NCBI GenBank assembly: GCA_047967505.1
Contig: CM106540.1
Length of the DNA stretch: 64,000 bases
Reading direction: 5' to 3' (one strand)
DNA from: Dipteris shenzhenensis
Lineage: Eukaryota; Polypodiophyta; Polypodiopsida; Gleicheniales
In this document: piece by piece, positions 32,221 to 43,100 of the stretch
Position numbering within the stretch: position 1 is the first letter of the stretch
How the letters are laid out: each line of letters starts with the position of its first letter
Notes under the pieces: model-generated
Database searches by the model: none
The model's input: the letters and a program-made list of their open reading frames with translations, nothing else
What the model was told of the DNA's origin: nothing
Program-made: the position numbers and the translations under genes

Positions 32221-32990
32221 TGTGTAGTCTCGATGGTGACTCATGTGTCGTAGGGGTTCTTGAAGGAATGCTGATGGAGTCTTCACTCCAAGCTACTCCT
32301 TGTGAGAGCAATGCAAGGCACAAGCCATCCACATGTGTCACTCAAGTGGTGGCTCCCAGATTGCTGCAATGTGTTTCCACGAGAGAAAGAGGGAAGGGGG
32401 AGAAGGGAGAAGAGAGGAGGGGAGAAGGGAGGGAGAAGGAGAAGGGAAGAGGAGAGTGAAGGGGGATGGAGTGGCAAACACAAAGGCACTACAAGGGAAA
32501 CAAGAGAACCCAAAGACACTCTTGGAAGAGAAGAGGGAGCTTGTATTCCAAACTTGTGCATACAACAATGAAGACCAAATTCAACCATTTGGCCTTTTAT
32601 ACAAGTCCAATTTTGAAGGGAGAGCCAACCCTTTTCCTCTTTGCACTCTCTCTTTCTTTACATTCATAAGGCTCTTGGGCCCATAGGGTGCCCAGGCATC
32701 TCTACTATCCTTTCCATCTCTCCTCTATTGTTCCACTCTTGTGTGTCGGAAATAGCACTTGTGTTAACCATATAAGACCACCAAATAGCGCTTGTGTTAG
32801 CCTCATGCCTCCAAGTCCTGTGCCATTTGAGGCTCAAAACTTATATATACGAGGCTCAAAACCTGGAGTGGCGAGGCCGATCTTGAGCTATTTGCAGCTC
32901 AAACACTGTGAGGCCTGTAATCGCCTGGGTTATTTATGGATCAAACCCCATGAACATTGGACTGTACTCCCTTCATGGTTGCAACTGTTG
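32221..32990 (-). repeat. Probable 5' LTR of the gypsy element, outer end unresolved
   Basis: Starting next to the PBS (minus-strand end ACTACACA), the region has a TATA box TATAAAAGG on the minus strand at 32,593-32,601 and a purine-rich R/U5-like tract at 32,380-32,470. A 41-bp-spaced duplication (AAATAGC.CTTGTGTTA at 32,744 and 32,785) lies in the presumed U3. I could not find a clear terminal TG on the outer side, so the right end is approximate. Confidence 0.5.
32593..32601 (-). promoter_or_regulatory. TATA box of the gypsy LTR
   Basis: TATAAAAGG on the minus strand, about 390 bp before the PBS, a normal promoter position for a plant gypsy LTR. Confidence 0.55.
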
Positions 32991-33640
32991 AAGTAAATCA
33001 TGAATCCTAATCACCTCTAATCACTCATTACCCTGCACTCTGTGACTATACCCTGTGGATGTTAACAAGGTGCCATTGCCTATGAGTGGAGAGGGCAAGG
33101 GACCTGACTGGTATTGCATCTCACTCATGATGAAGTGGAGACCAATAGGGATGTGAGTGTGCAGACTCATTCTGGGACACCAACTCCCTTTAGAACACAC
33201 CCTATCAAAATCTTGAGTATGAGATGAATTTAACAATATGCCATGAGTAGAAATTATTCAAATTAATATGGACCTTGTGTTCTACACTAAAGAGCTTCAA
33301 ATATGTCTTTAAAGACACCTTGAAATTTGGATAACACATGAAAACATTACATTAATTTGAAAGGAGATGGGTTTTCATATTTTAGTGTATTTTCTATTTT
33401 ACCCCCCCTCATCCAAAAGACCCCCCCCCTTGGGCCTCACATATTATAACAAATATGTACAAATTTTAAAATCTTGCATATTTTTTAAGGTACATACCTT
33501 ATATTTTGTGGGAGGGGGCCATGAAATTTTCATATTTTTCCCTTGCATATTTGATATTTTTTAAATAAATCCATGCATATTATATATGGACCATATCCCC
33601 CCATACCCTAGATTTTGGACGAGTGTAGTAGCATACTACA
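32991..33640. other. Unassigned AT-rich DNA with poly-C runs
   Basis: It contains C runs at about 33,403-33,409 and 33,421-33,428 and short open frames only. No repeat boundary or gene is recognised. Confidence 0.4.
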
Positions 33641-33799
33641 TATTGAGTTGGCACCCCAAAAGACTCATCTACATCCCTCGAGTCACCACAGCAACCTCAA
33701 CCCTTACTACTCTTCCTGGACATATGATGGGTATGTCTAGGTGATCAGCCCTCAGTCGAAGGGGCTATAGGGGATGGTTGTCGAGTAGGTAAAGCCATT

Positions 33800-34142
33800 G
33801 ATGTCCCTGATCTACCCCCAAGGGGTGTAGTAGAGGGAATAGCTAAGGTCCTTTGGGACAGTAGAGTAGAATCTCATTGCCTCCGCGTCGCTCATGGAAG
33901 CGACAAACTTGTCGAGACTCCCAACCAAGCCATGGGCTACTAGAAAAGGAGTTTCTCAAGGGGTAGTTGTAGTGCTAGGCCCGAGACGAGTTGGCCCATG
34001 GGGAGTCCACCTAGGGGTAGTCATAGAGGTAGGCCCCTGAGGAGTTAGCCAAGTGGAATTGATGTCCTCTGGAGAGTACAGATCATGACGTCTCCTCCTA
34101 GGAGGGGTTCCATATTCTCTGGACATGCGATGTGCTGACATG
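33800..34142 (-). pseudogene. Unknown minus-strand coding relic with a 60-bp internal repeat
   Basis: From an ATG at 34,142 the minus strand reads about 60 codons (MSAHRMSREYGTPPRRRR, then a Pro/Thr-rich tract), a stop near 33,960, and then LVGSLDKFVASMSDAEAM in the same frame. The Pro/Thr part has a tandem repeat of about 20 residues (TPQGPTSMTTP and TPHGPTRLGPS types). I do not recognise the family. It may belong with the relic at 34,412-34,765. Confidence 0.3.
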
Positions 34143-34411
34143 TCTAATTTGGGGGGATTGCACAAGCATAGACACAAACATGAAAACAAAAACAAGCACA
34201 AGAGCAGGTAAGAAATGAAAAGACAATTTATTACTTGAATCTCAAATTCAATTTACTAAAAGTATGAAAAGACAATTATTTACTTAAGATAATTTATATC
34301 CAAAAGAGTTTTCATAAACAAAAAATCTCACAAAAATAGTATTGTTAAACAAAATATGTCTCCAAAAGAGACATTCTCCAAAAATGCCAAAAGAGAGGAG
34401 GAGGTCTACGG

Positions 34412-34765
34412 CTCTACATTACTATCCGAGGTACTTTCCTCCTCCTCACCACTAGATAGGTCACTCGACACATCATCTTCCACCTCTTCTAATATATAAT
34501 TATACTTTTCTTGGACTATGTACTCACGATCCAAGAAGACATCTACTCAAACCATTATGACTTTAATAGTATCATCCTTGCTATATAGTCGATCGTAGTG
34601 GTCTCTCCAAAGCTTATGGAGATCCCATAGGTTATTTCGTGCCTCCCTCAGTCTTCCTTGCTCCACACGTGATCAGTCAGGACCCCACCCACATGCACTC
34701 ACTTCAACGTTATACTTCACCCAATCTGTATCATGTGTAATCTTTTCTGCTACATGTGATAGCAG
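34412..34765 (-). pseudogene. Unknown minus-strand coding relic with acidic tail
   Basis: A minus-strand frame of about 117 codons has only two internal TGA stops (near 34,672 and 34,546), both one step from CGA. It contains a helical tract LREARNNLWDLHKLWRDHYD, then VFLDREYIVQEKYNYI, and ends with an acidic, serine-rich tail and TAG near 34,412. Coding character is clear from the lack of indels and the amino-acid composition. I do not recognise the family. It lies upstream of the relic at 34,142 on the same strand and could be an exon of the same element. Confidence 0.35.
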
Positions 34766-34811
34766 AGTTTGGATGTCTCGAATGACTACAACATGGGGAA
34801 TTGGGTTGGGG

Positions 34812-34978
34812 TTTTTGGAAGATTGTCATGGAGGAGGGTGTTCCATTTAGAAATCTGTTTGAAAAAAAAGGGTGGGCATTCCATTTTCAGAAGATTGTCG
34901 TGTGGAGGAAGGCATTCCATTTTTGGAAGACTGTCATGGAGGAGGGCGTTCCATTTAGAATCTATTTGAGAAAAAAGA
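34812..34978 (+). repeat. Tandem repeat, period about 108 bp with half-units
   Basis: TTTTGGAAGATTGTCATGGA...GTTCCATTTAGAA at 34,813 recurs at 34,921 (GACTGTCATGG). A diverged half-unit (AGAAGATTGTCGTGTGGAGG) lies between them. Confidence 0.75.
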
Positions 34979-35397
34979 ACCAAATACGGGAATATAAAAC
35001 ACATTACAAATCATATCAGGGTACTCATTCAAGATATGTAAAAGAATTCAGGGTACAAACAAGCTACATTCACATTCACTTCTATTCAACAAATTATATA
35101 TATTGCACAAGCCAATATATGCCTAAAAGATATGCTTTATCCTCTTCAGCTTTTGTCCGTTTGATTCTTTGCCTTTCCCTTCTTCGCTTCATCCTCCCTC
35201 AATCTTTAAAGTCTCCCCTCCTCTCGTCTTTGTCTCACACCACTCCCCTGCTATATCCCTTCTCATGCCACTCCTGTCTCGTCATTCCCCTCCTTCCACT
35301 CCTTTAACTCTGCTTCTTCTAGTTGCTCTCATTGCTTCCTTCTTGTCGCTCACTTCTAGTCACTCCCTTCTCTCGCTCTCTCTCTCTACTACTCCCC

Positions 35398-35736
35398 ATG
35401 GTTCCTAGTGAAAAAGCTATGGTAGCATACTTGGAGGATCAATACAGATAATATTATGATATAAAGTATGGGGAGGTAGATTTATTATCGCTCCCTAGTG
35501 CACATCTATGTCCAAACGCACACGTCGAGGGCGAGGAGCTACTGGACGAGGACATGTACAAGATCGATCGGGAGATGCTAGAGGATTCTATTGAGGAGAT
35601 GTAGGAATTGATCCAGGAGGAAGGCGATACATCCAAGGAACCTCCTTGGGCTAAGGACCAAAAGAAAAAAGAGGTGGAGGATAAGAAGAATAAGAGAGAT
35701 GACAAAGGGGAGGGTAGCACTTCATCGAAGAAATGA
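35398..35736 (+). pseudogene. Unknown plus-strand ORF with two stops
   Basis: From ATG 35,398 a 113-codon frame runs to TGA at 35,736, broken by TAA at 35,449 and TAG at 35,602 (internal codons 18 and 69). The protein starts MVPSEKAMVAYLEDQYR, has an acidic middle (EGEELLDEDMYKIDREML) and a Lys/Glu-rich, highly charged C-terminus (KKKEVEDKKNKRDDKG). A CT-rich tract precedes the ATG, as in many plant 5' leaders. The family is unknown and it is probably a decayed gene or element ORF. Confidence 0.35.
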
Positions 35737-35796
35737 TGAAGAATGTCTTTACAGTTTATAAATTACTCCGATTTGGAGAATGTTGTAACCCCTCTT

Positions 35797-35935
35797 TGAT
35801 ATTTGTTATGATATATGATGAGATTATGTTGTATCCCCTCTTGGCTAGTTGTTGTAATCCCTATTGAATATTTGTTATGATGTATGATGAGATTATGTTG
35901 TATCCCTCTCTTTGTTATTCATTATGTTGTATGAT
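35797..35935 (+). repeat. Tandem duplication, period about 69 bp
   Basis: ATTTGTTATGATATATGATG near 35,801 recurs at 35,870 as ATTTGTTATGATGTATGATG, and both are followed by AGATTATGTTGTATCCC. Confidence 0.8.
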
Positions 35936-36182
35936 TTTTAAAAGAGAGAAAGATAGGGGATAAAGTTTGAAAAGAGAGAGAAAAAGATAGGCTCCAAGCA
36001 CTAGTGCAACCTAGGATTTAGCAAGCATTTACAAACTCATCTCATTCTTTGAATTCTTGGGTCTCGAATCTTAGCCTCCAAAATGCATTACGGAAAAGAG
36101 AGACTCTTAGGAATTCAAAGAATGATTTAGAGAGGGGTGCAATGACACAAGTCTGCATATGCTTGCTCAATGAAAGGCTATT

Positions 36183-37512
36183 GAAGCTTCACGTGGGTGG
36201 GACCTCAAGGAGAAAAGAGAGAGGAAAGAGAGGAAAAGAGAGAAGGAAAGAGAGGAAAAGAGAGAAGGAATGAAGGAAAAGAGAGAAGAGGAAAGAGGAA
36301 AAGAGAGGAAAAGAGAGAAGGAAAAGAGAGAAGGAAAAGAGAGGAAAAGAGAGGAGAAAAGAGAGGAAAAGAGAGAAGGAAAGAGAGAAGGAAAAGAGAG
36401 GAAAAGAAATGAAGAAAGAGAGGAAAATAGAGAAGAAAAGAGAAGGGAAAAGAGAGGAAAAAAGAGAGGAAAAGAGAGGAAAAAAGAGAGAACGAGGGGA
36501 AGAGAGGAAAAAAGAGATGGAAAAGAGCAAAGGAAAAGAGAGGGGAAGAGAGAAGGAAAGAGAGAAGGAAAAGAGAGGAAAAGAAAGAAGAAAAGAGAGG
36601 AAAAAAGAGAGGAAAGGAGAGAAGAAAAGAGAGGAAAAGAGAGAACGAAAGAGAGGAAAAGAGAGGAAAAGAGAATGAAAGAGAGAAGGAAAAGAGAGGA
36701 TCTCAAGGAGAAAAGCGAGAGGAAAGAGAGGAAAAAGCTTCACATGGGTGGGACCTCAAGGAGAAAAGAGAGAGGAAAGAGAGGAAAAGAGAGAAGGAAA
36801 GAAGGAAAAAAGAGGAAAAGAGAGAAGAGGAGAGAGGAAAAGAGAAGAAAAGAGAGGAGAAAAGAGAGGAAAAGAGAGAAGGAAGGAGAGAAGGAAAAGA
36901 GAGAAGGAAAGAGAGGAAAAGAGAGAAGAAAAGAGAAGGGGGAAAAGAGGAAAAAAGAGAAGGAAAAGAGAGAGGAAGAGAGGAAAAGAGTGAAAAAGAG
37001 AGAAGGAAAGAGAGGAAAAGAGAAGAGAAAAGAAAAAAAAAAGAGATGATTTGGAGAGGAGGAAAGAGAGGAAAAGAGAGAAGGAAAGAGAGAAGAAAAG
37101 CGAGGAGAAAATAGAGGAAAATAGAGAATGAAAGAGAGAAGAAAAAGAGAGGAAAAGAGAGAAGGAAAAGAAAGAAAAAGACAGAAGGAAAGAGAGGAAA
37201 AGAGAGGAAAAGAGAGGGGAAAAGAGAGGAAAAAAGAGAAGAGGAGAAAAGAGAGGAAAAGAGAGAGAAAGAGAGGAGGAAAAGAGAGAAGAAAAGAGAG
37301 GGGAAAAGAGAATAAAGGAGAGGGGAAGACAGGAAAAGAGAGAAGAGATAGGAGAAAAGAGAGAAAATAGGAGAGGGGAGAGAAGAGGAAGGAAAAGAGA
37401 GAAGGAAAAAGAGGAAAACAGAGAAGAAAGGAGAGGGGAAAGAAGAATAACAGAGAGAAGAAAATAAGAGTGGGCAAAAGAGAGGAGAAGAGGGGAGAAG
37501 AGAGGATAAGAG
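36183..37512 (+). repeat. 1.3-kb polypurine tract (GAAAAGAGAGAAGGAAA type)
   Basis: The plus strand is almost entirely A and G for about 1.3 kb, made of shuffled GAGAGGAAAA, GAGAAGGAAA and GAAAAGAGAG units. A non-purine marker with GCTTCAC.TGGGTGGGACC occurs at 36,185 and again at 36,738, so at least one internal duplication of about 553 bp occurred. Long open frames on both strands (for example 36,270-37,049 and 37,528-36,740) are composition artefacts made of Lys/Glu/Arg or Leu/Phe/Ser and are not genes. Confidence 0.95.
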
Positions 37513-38109
37513 TTCCTATGCCCATCACTTCAACTAGCGCTTAGGGCACTAGCTGCAGGCCAATGCAATCACGAAAAGAAAATTAGAAAAAGGGAGGAAG
37601 CACGTTCTTACCTAGAAATGATGTGTCCTGGCACCGCCGGATAATCCCACTCGGAAGAGGAGGTGTTTCATGTACTGGCCCTATAAAAGAGAGGAAGCAA
37701 TCCATTTTAAGAAAACTAATTAGTGAAAGGAGGAGTTTGGAGAAGCAACAATCCAAAAAGATTGGATTGAGGAGACAAAGAGAAGGCTACAAACAATGAA
37801 AAAGCACGAAAACAATAGGTAGAACTTTCATACTCTTCTCTTTCATGATTGTTTTTTGTGTATTGTTTCTTCGTTTAGAGAAAGAAAAGGAAAGGAAAGG
37901 AGGAGAGAAACTTTAGAGAAAAAAAGGGAAAGTGAAAGTAGAGGAACGGAAACAAGAGGAGAGGTAGAAAGAAAGACAAATCAACCAAACAAACTTGAAA
38001 TAGAATTGGAAAAGAGGAATTCTTACCTTGAGATGGAGAGGGAGCTACAGCAAGTCAGAGGGACAATGTAGGAGAGGATGGAGAAGTAGGAGGGAGGGAG
38101 GAGGCATGA
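37513..38109. other. Unassigned purine-rich DNA
   Basis: It contains diffuse GAAAG-rich sequence (37,865-37,990) and short open frames only. No gene is recognised. Confidence 0.4.
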
Positions 38110-38332
38110 TGTTGAGAGTTCACGCTCAACATCATGTGATCACATGTGCATAGCACTAACCTTATAGAGTGCTATAAAGGAAAGGGTTAGATCCCCTAAC
38201 TACCCTAAATGGGTTGTATATATTCTATTTTTTCAACTAAATCTAGTGTATAGTTAGTCTTTGTGGTGTGGTCTAGTTGTGTCCTCTCTCCTCATCTCCA
38301 CTCTTCTCCTCTCCCCTCTTCATATTTTGTCA
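38110..38332 (+). repeat. Copia family A LTR (223 bp)
   Basis: It starts TGTTGAGAGTTCACGC and ends ATATTTTGTCA, immediately followed by a PBS. It is the same LTR as 14,472-14,729 in the opposite orientation, but with a single copy of the 27-bp unit. It is placed as a 5' LTR by the PBS. Confidence 0.9.
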
Positions 38333-38344
38333 TGGTATCAGAGC
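38333..38344 (+). other. Primer-binding site after the family A LTR
   Basis: TGGTATCAGAGC, an exact copia-type initiator-Met PBS, directly after the LTR. Confidence 0.92.
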
Positions 38345-39500
38345 ATGGTTCTGCCTTCCACTAAGGCACTATCCTTCTTTTGGAGTGATTGAGAGATTGA
38401 GAGATTGAGAGAGATTGAGTGTTCTTTCACTTCCGTTGAGTGATAGAGAAAAATTCCATTCATTTTGAGGAGGAGAGAGATTTTCCATCCATTGTTCATT
38501 ATTTGTGTGTAAGAGAGAGATAGGGAGAGAAAGAAAGGTATATTGAGAGAGATACTTGTTCTAGAGAATCAAAGAGAGATATTTTGAGAAAAATAGAGAG
38601 AGAAGGTAAAGCCCTAGCTCTCAACAAGCAGCTGACCAGCATCAACTTGCTTCTCCAACGCGGCACTCTCAACAGTCAACCAACCCTAGTTGCAAATGAC
38701 TTCTTCAACAAAGAGTCCTAAGCTGTTTGTCAGCTCTTTTCATGGCTAACCTCTAATGCCATAGCGAATCCTTCATCAACCACGGCTCACTGCAAAGGTC
38801 TGCTACAACGATGTCTCTAGGATAGCAACTCACACACACAACTCCGCAAGCCCACAGCGGCTTCACAACATACTTTTCAACGAACTCCAACCGCCATAGT
38901 CTAGCAAAGAGCTGCCTCCATTGATATCTTCTCCATATGGGCTGCCTCACATCAAGCAACGAGAACGACCTACTCAGCCACAGGCTCAAGACTACATCAT
39001 CGCCCCCCAATGCTCCAAAGCCTCTATCTCCCAATGCCTCCATTCAATAGCATGAGCGCCCGATTGTGCACCTCCTACACATAGCCGCTCCAGCATCCTG
39101 CTCACTCGGCCAACAATAGCCCACAATCAAAGTGCTAGGCAACAAAATGAGCTGTAGACCCAAAAGCTCCACAGAGCTCTAATATATGTAGCCAGCAGCC
39201 TATAACAAATCGACGAATGCTCAACAGCTCGAGCCGGCACCTACCATCTCCAACGCCAACAATGACGAAGCAATCAGCACAAAGGTAGACCCTCTCCATG
39301 CAAACGAAGTGCCCGTGACCACCATAGCCTCAGCAAATGGCCGCTTCCACTCCAAGCGATGGCCTCCACCAAGCACTCTCTCTCTAGCCTCTTCAGTAGA
39401 CTCCTAGCTTCTCCCAGCACGTACCTCACAGCCGACTGAAGGCTCCGCCTTCTACTACCGTCCACGACCAGATCTCCTCACTGAGAGATGAAATCCACAG
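38345..39500 (+). other. Internal region of a family A-type element without recognisable gag
   Basis: After the PBS come GAGATTGAGAGATTGAG-type repeats (38,380-38,430) and a C-rich region of broken open frames. The expected gag signature (a LD..NY..W tract), zinc knuckle and pol are absent. This may be a non-autonomous internal domain or unrelated DNA joined by deletion. Minus-strand frames at 39,043-38,753 and 39,465-39,274 have no domain. Confidence 0.45.
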
Positions 39501-40700
39501 GCAAATAGAATCTTTTTAGATTCTATCAAAATCTCGAAAGATTTTGGTGCCCCTCTTATTGACACGTGGCACAATAACTCTATCCCTAGACTTGGTCTAC
39601 AGTGTGCCATGGGGTAGACCTTATCTGTGCCACATCACTCCAAGTGACATGTCAGTAGCCCCGTGAGGTTGCCATGTCATCAGCCTATCTGCCAGTTGTC
39701 ACTGACTACCACATCATCAATCAAAGTCAACCTGCCACATCAGCAAGCCACATCATCTAGCCACGTCACCCTACTAGCTCATCAGCCATGTCATCTGACA
39801 CGTCACCACTGCCACATCAGTATAGCCACATCAATTGCCATGTTAGCATAGCCACATCAGTTGCCATGTCATCATTCACGTCACCTTTGCTGACATCATC
39901 AACTGCCACATCATTAGTGCCACGTGGCACACTAGACCTCTGTAGGCACACACAGTGCTCCATAGTCACTGCATGTGACCACTTCAGCCACCTCAGCACA
40001 GAGCTCCGCCGGCACACCTCTTGCTAGTCACAATGCCACATCATCACTGCATGTGACCCACAGTGACACATCATCATTGAGCACCATTTGCACTCCTTTT
40101 GCCCCTCCACCTAGATCAAGTCGTATCTCTTGATCCAGGAAGAATTTGAGGGCACTCCAAAAAGGAAAGTCGCTCGATTTTTTGTGCTCTATGTGCTCAT
40201 CACATCATGCACACATTTTGGTGCAAGCTACACTCATATTTGAGCCTTGCCAATAAAACCACTTCCTACATGTACATTCGCCTCTACATCGACGCATCTG
40301 ACCCAGCACTTAAAAAGAACAAAAGAAAAGGAATTAATTGTTGTTCTTTCTTTGATCGATGGTTGGTATAGATCTAGATCACAGTAGGCTAGATCGCCAT
40401 AGAGGGGACACTTTGAATTTTCCCAAGTTGCTAATCTAAGCCATGCCCAAAATTCCCAACTAGTACCTACTCAGAGTCAGTCCATATGCTCACATATGGT
40501 TTCACATCATTACATTACCTGAAACCTTACGTTCATCAGTTCAGTGAGCAGACTTTAGAGAGTACAAAGGCATTGCAGATTGTTTTAGTGAGCAGATAGC
40601 ATTTGATTTCACACACACATGCCACCATTGTAAAGTCTATTCGGCTATCTCACAGCATCGTGCACATCATTTCAACCTTATAAAGCCTCTTGGCTATTCT
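39500..40700 (+). repeat. Region related to the copia family B LTR, with CCACATCA array
   Basis: Between 39,660 and 40,080 more than fifteen variants of GCCACATCA, GCCATGTCA and CACGTCA occur. An exact 16-mer at 40,107-40,122 is the reverse complement of 12,775-12,790. The tract with GCCACCATTGTAAAGTC near 40,622 and CCTTATAAAGCC near 40,677 matches the inner end of the family B LTR at 12.1 kb. This suggests a diverged family B LTR on the + strand; its exact ends are not resolved. Confidence 0.5.
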
Positions 40701-40710
40701 CGACATCATT

Positions 40711-40776
40711 GCCACAAGCCTTGTAACACATATCATATTTTATGCCACAAGCCTTGTAACACATATCATATTTTAT
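40711..40776 (+). repeat. 33-bp perfect tandem duplication
   Basis: GCCACAAGCCTTGTAACACA plus the following ATATCATATTTTA-type sequence occurs at 40,711 and again at 40,744 without mismatch. Confidence 0.93.
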
Positions 40777-40940
40777 ATATTGTAATTCTTCATCGACAGT
40801 TTAGATTCCACTTGGCACAGTCATTGTATTCGCAATTGATTCATACAGAGATTTTCACGACACTTTTGAGTACATTTCTTGCACCATGTGTACGACTAGC
40901 AACCTCAATCTAGAGGCATCTACTAAGTTAGACAACTCCA

Positions 40941-41474
40941 TGTTAAATTACACGGCGTTGCGAAACAGAAACTGAACAAAGAATAGAGAGCACAGCAAAC
41001 TGGAGATGAATAAAATTTTCTTTCAATACTGATGTAGTACAGATGATGGCTCCATCCACCTATGCGCTCCCACAATGGAGCTTAGATGGCGATCTAGACA
41101 GATACTAGGTGAAGAGCTACTAGTAGAAGATCTCTACTGGAAGATCTGATCTGGTACAATGGACTGGAAAGGTCGCCTTTTTGCAGCTATGAGGGCGGTA
41201 GTCAGATCAATGTAGTTGGTGGAGCCGACCAGTCAACCTAGTCGGTGGAACTGACTAGTCATCCATGGAATATTCAGGGAGAGCAAGGGGCTCCCACACA
41301 ATCACCTTTCTACCATCAACGGTCTCATTAATAGACCTCATCTGACATGCAAGTTAGGATCCATCCAGTGTCCCGGGCTCACACATGGCTTCTCCTCATA
41401 TGGGGGCCTTACAATTTGAGCACCTTGGACCACTGGTGGTTACCAAGAGGGTGGGGCATTGAGCATATCTAACA
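40941..41474 (-). repeat. 3' LTR of a copia family E copy (534 bp)
   Basis: The minus strand starts TGTTAGATATGCTCAATG and ends GTGTAATTTAACA, matching 23,963-24,580 throughout except for the missing GC-rich hairpin block. The TATA box of the other copy reads TGCAAAAAGG here, so this promoter is probably impaired. A polypurine tract (minus strand GAGGGGGGG, 41,475-41,483) precedes it. Confidence 0.92.
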
Positions 41475-42065
41475 CCCCCCCTCAATGTCCAACCGTCAGT
41501 GAACTACCTTCTCAGCCCAATGCCGAGTCTCTGAAGATGACCCTGAAGCTGATCCTTCCTGAGTGCCTTGGTGAAGAAATCTGCTTTATTTTGCTCTGTT
41601 GGATAGTAGACCGATTCCACTATCCCGTCCTTGATCAAATCATGCACATAATGATACTGAATCTCTATATGTTTTGTGCGCACATGAAACACTGGATTTT
41701 TAGCAATGGCCATGCAACTTTGATTGTCGCACCTCAGCATAGTTGCCTCATCCTCTTGCACTCCCATGTGCCATAAGATCCTCCTCAGTCACACTGCTTC
41801 ACATGCAGCAAAACATGCTGCCTTGTACTCAGCCTTGGTAGAAGACAATGCCACTGTTGGTTGTTTCTTACTGATTCAAGAGAAGATACCTAAACTTAAA
41901 GAAAAACAATATCCAAAAACTGATTTCCTGGAATCAACATCTCCATCCAATCTGAGTCGCAATGACCAGCCAAGGAAGTGCCCATACAATGCACAAAACC
42001 TAACCACAAGGTTGAGGAAGCATTTAAGGTTAATTGGAAAACAAATTATGAGAAGTGGAATGTAG
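41475..42065 (-). pseudogene. RNase H of a copia family E copy, truncated
   Basis: From the polypurine tract inward, the minus strand shows the C-terminal piece 41,767-41,504 with MLRCDNQSCMAIAKNP, HVRTKHIEIQYHYV and NKADFFTKALRKDQL. Upstream, in another frame, are STKAEYK and DVDSRKSVFGYCFSL near 41,900-41,950. Recognisable sequence ends by about 42,000-42,065, so RT and everything upstream is missing. Related to the RNase H of element F. Confidence 0.85.
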
Positions 42066-43100
42066 TAGTTGGAGCTTTTTGGTACAAAAAAACATCCAAG
42101 AGAGGCCAAAATTACGAACTACTACATAAGAGTCCACAAACATTTGTATAGTCTCGTCTAGTAAGAGCTATTAAGTTTCATATGTAGCCTATGCCACAAC
42201 AAAACAAGGGCAAGAGTGTCTTCAAATTGGATTTAGACACGTGTGAGCACATCTTGGGGTATCTTAGAGTAGTGGACGAGGACGACTAAGATAGTACTAA
42301 GAAAATGTAGCCTCATTGCAACGAAACAATATCCCACTTATCCTAGAAAATGGAAAATGTATTTAAGACTACGCTTCTTTTAGTAAATCCCAAACTAACC
42401 ACCGTGCTTATTTTTGTAATTCTTTTTGTAAATCCCAAATGATAAATCCCACGCTTGTTTTAGTAAATCCCATAAGTAATCCATAAATCCAAAACGAATG
42501 AATTGTATGCCATTCATCTTGTAATAATACAAGCAAACCACCATGTTGGTGGTAGTTAATATCCTAGTGTGTGACCAACCACCATGCTAGCAACCATGTA
42601 TCCTGCACTACCGCCATGCTATCCTAAAATTGTAGCAAAGTGCTACACTAAAATAGTCCCCTTTAGGTTGATTCTCTTTATCTGTTGTCAAATTTCAACC
42701 ACCGAGCTGGTGACCACAAATCCTAAACGAATGAATTGTATGCGATTCATATTGTAATAATAGAGGCAAACCACCATGCTGGTGGCACTTAATATCCTAG
42801 TGTGCAACCATCCATCGTGTTGGTGACCACTTATCATGCACTATCGCCTTGCTGCTGCAGCATCTACTTTCTCGTTTCTAATAGTTGTAGCAGGCAGGCA
42901 CATTCTGATAAATGCAAAAACAATTTGCTACTTAAAACTCAAGTTCTATTGAAAAGCTGACTATATTAGAGGGGTGGTCAGCCCCTAAGAAAGGGGTAAC
43001 ATATATCCAAGATTTACTGTTATACAAAAAAATAGAGTAGCCGAAGTTCCAAGAGATCAAGTTCAAGATCTTTGAAGAACTTGTGATGTGCACAAGGCTT
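42066..43100. other. Non-coding DNA with duplicated units
   Basis: There is no gene. It holds the 233-bp-spaced duplication annotated separately and scattered TAAATCCCA and CCACCATGCTGGTGG-like motifs. Confidence 0.5.
42483..42850 (+). repeat. Direct repeat of about 130 bp, spacing 233 bp
   Basis: AACGAATGAATTGTATGC at 42,493 recurs at 42,726, and both copies continue through TTGTAATAATA, CAAACCACCATG.TGGTGG, TTAATATCCTAGTGTG and GCACTA.CGCC. Each carries a near-perfect ACCACCATGCTGGTGGT palindrome. Confidence 0.88.

Noticed and set aside
36270-37528. Very long open frames on both strands (259-262 codons)
   Set aside because: They lie in the polypurine tract, where stop codons are rare by composition. 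The proteins would be only Lys/Glu/Arg or Leu/Ser/Phe, and both strands are open at once.
40941-41474. 3' LTR partner of the truncated element E at 24-27.9 kb
   Set aside because: It is in the opposite orientation and attached to its own RNase H, so it belongs to a different copy.
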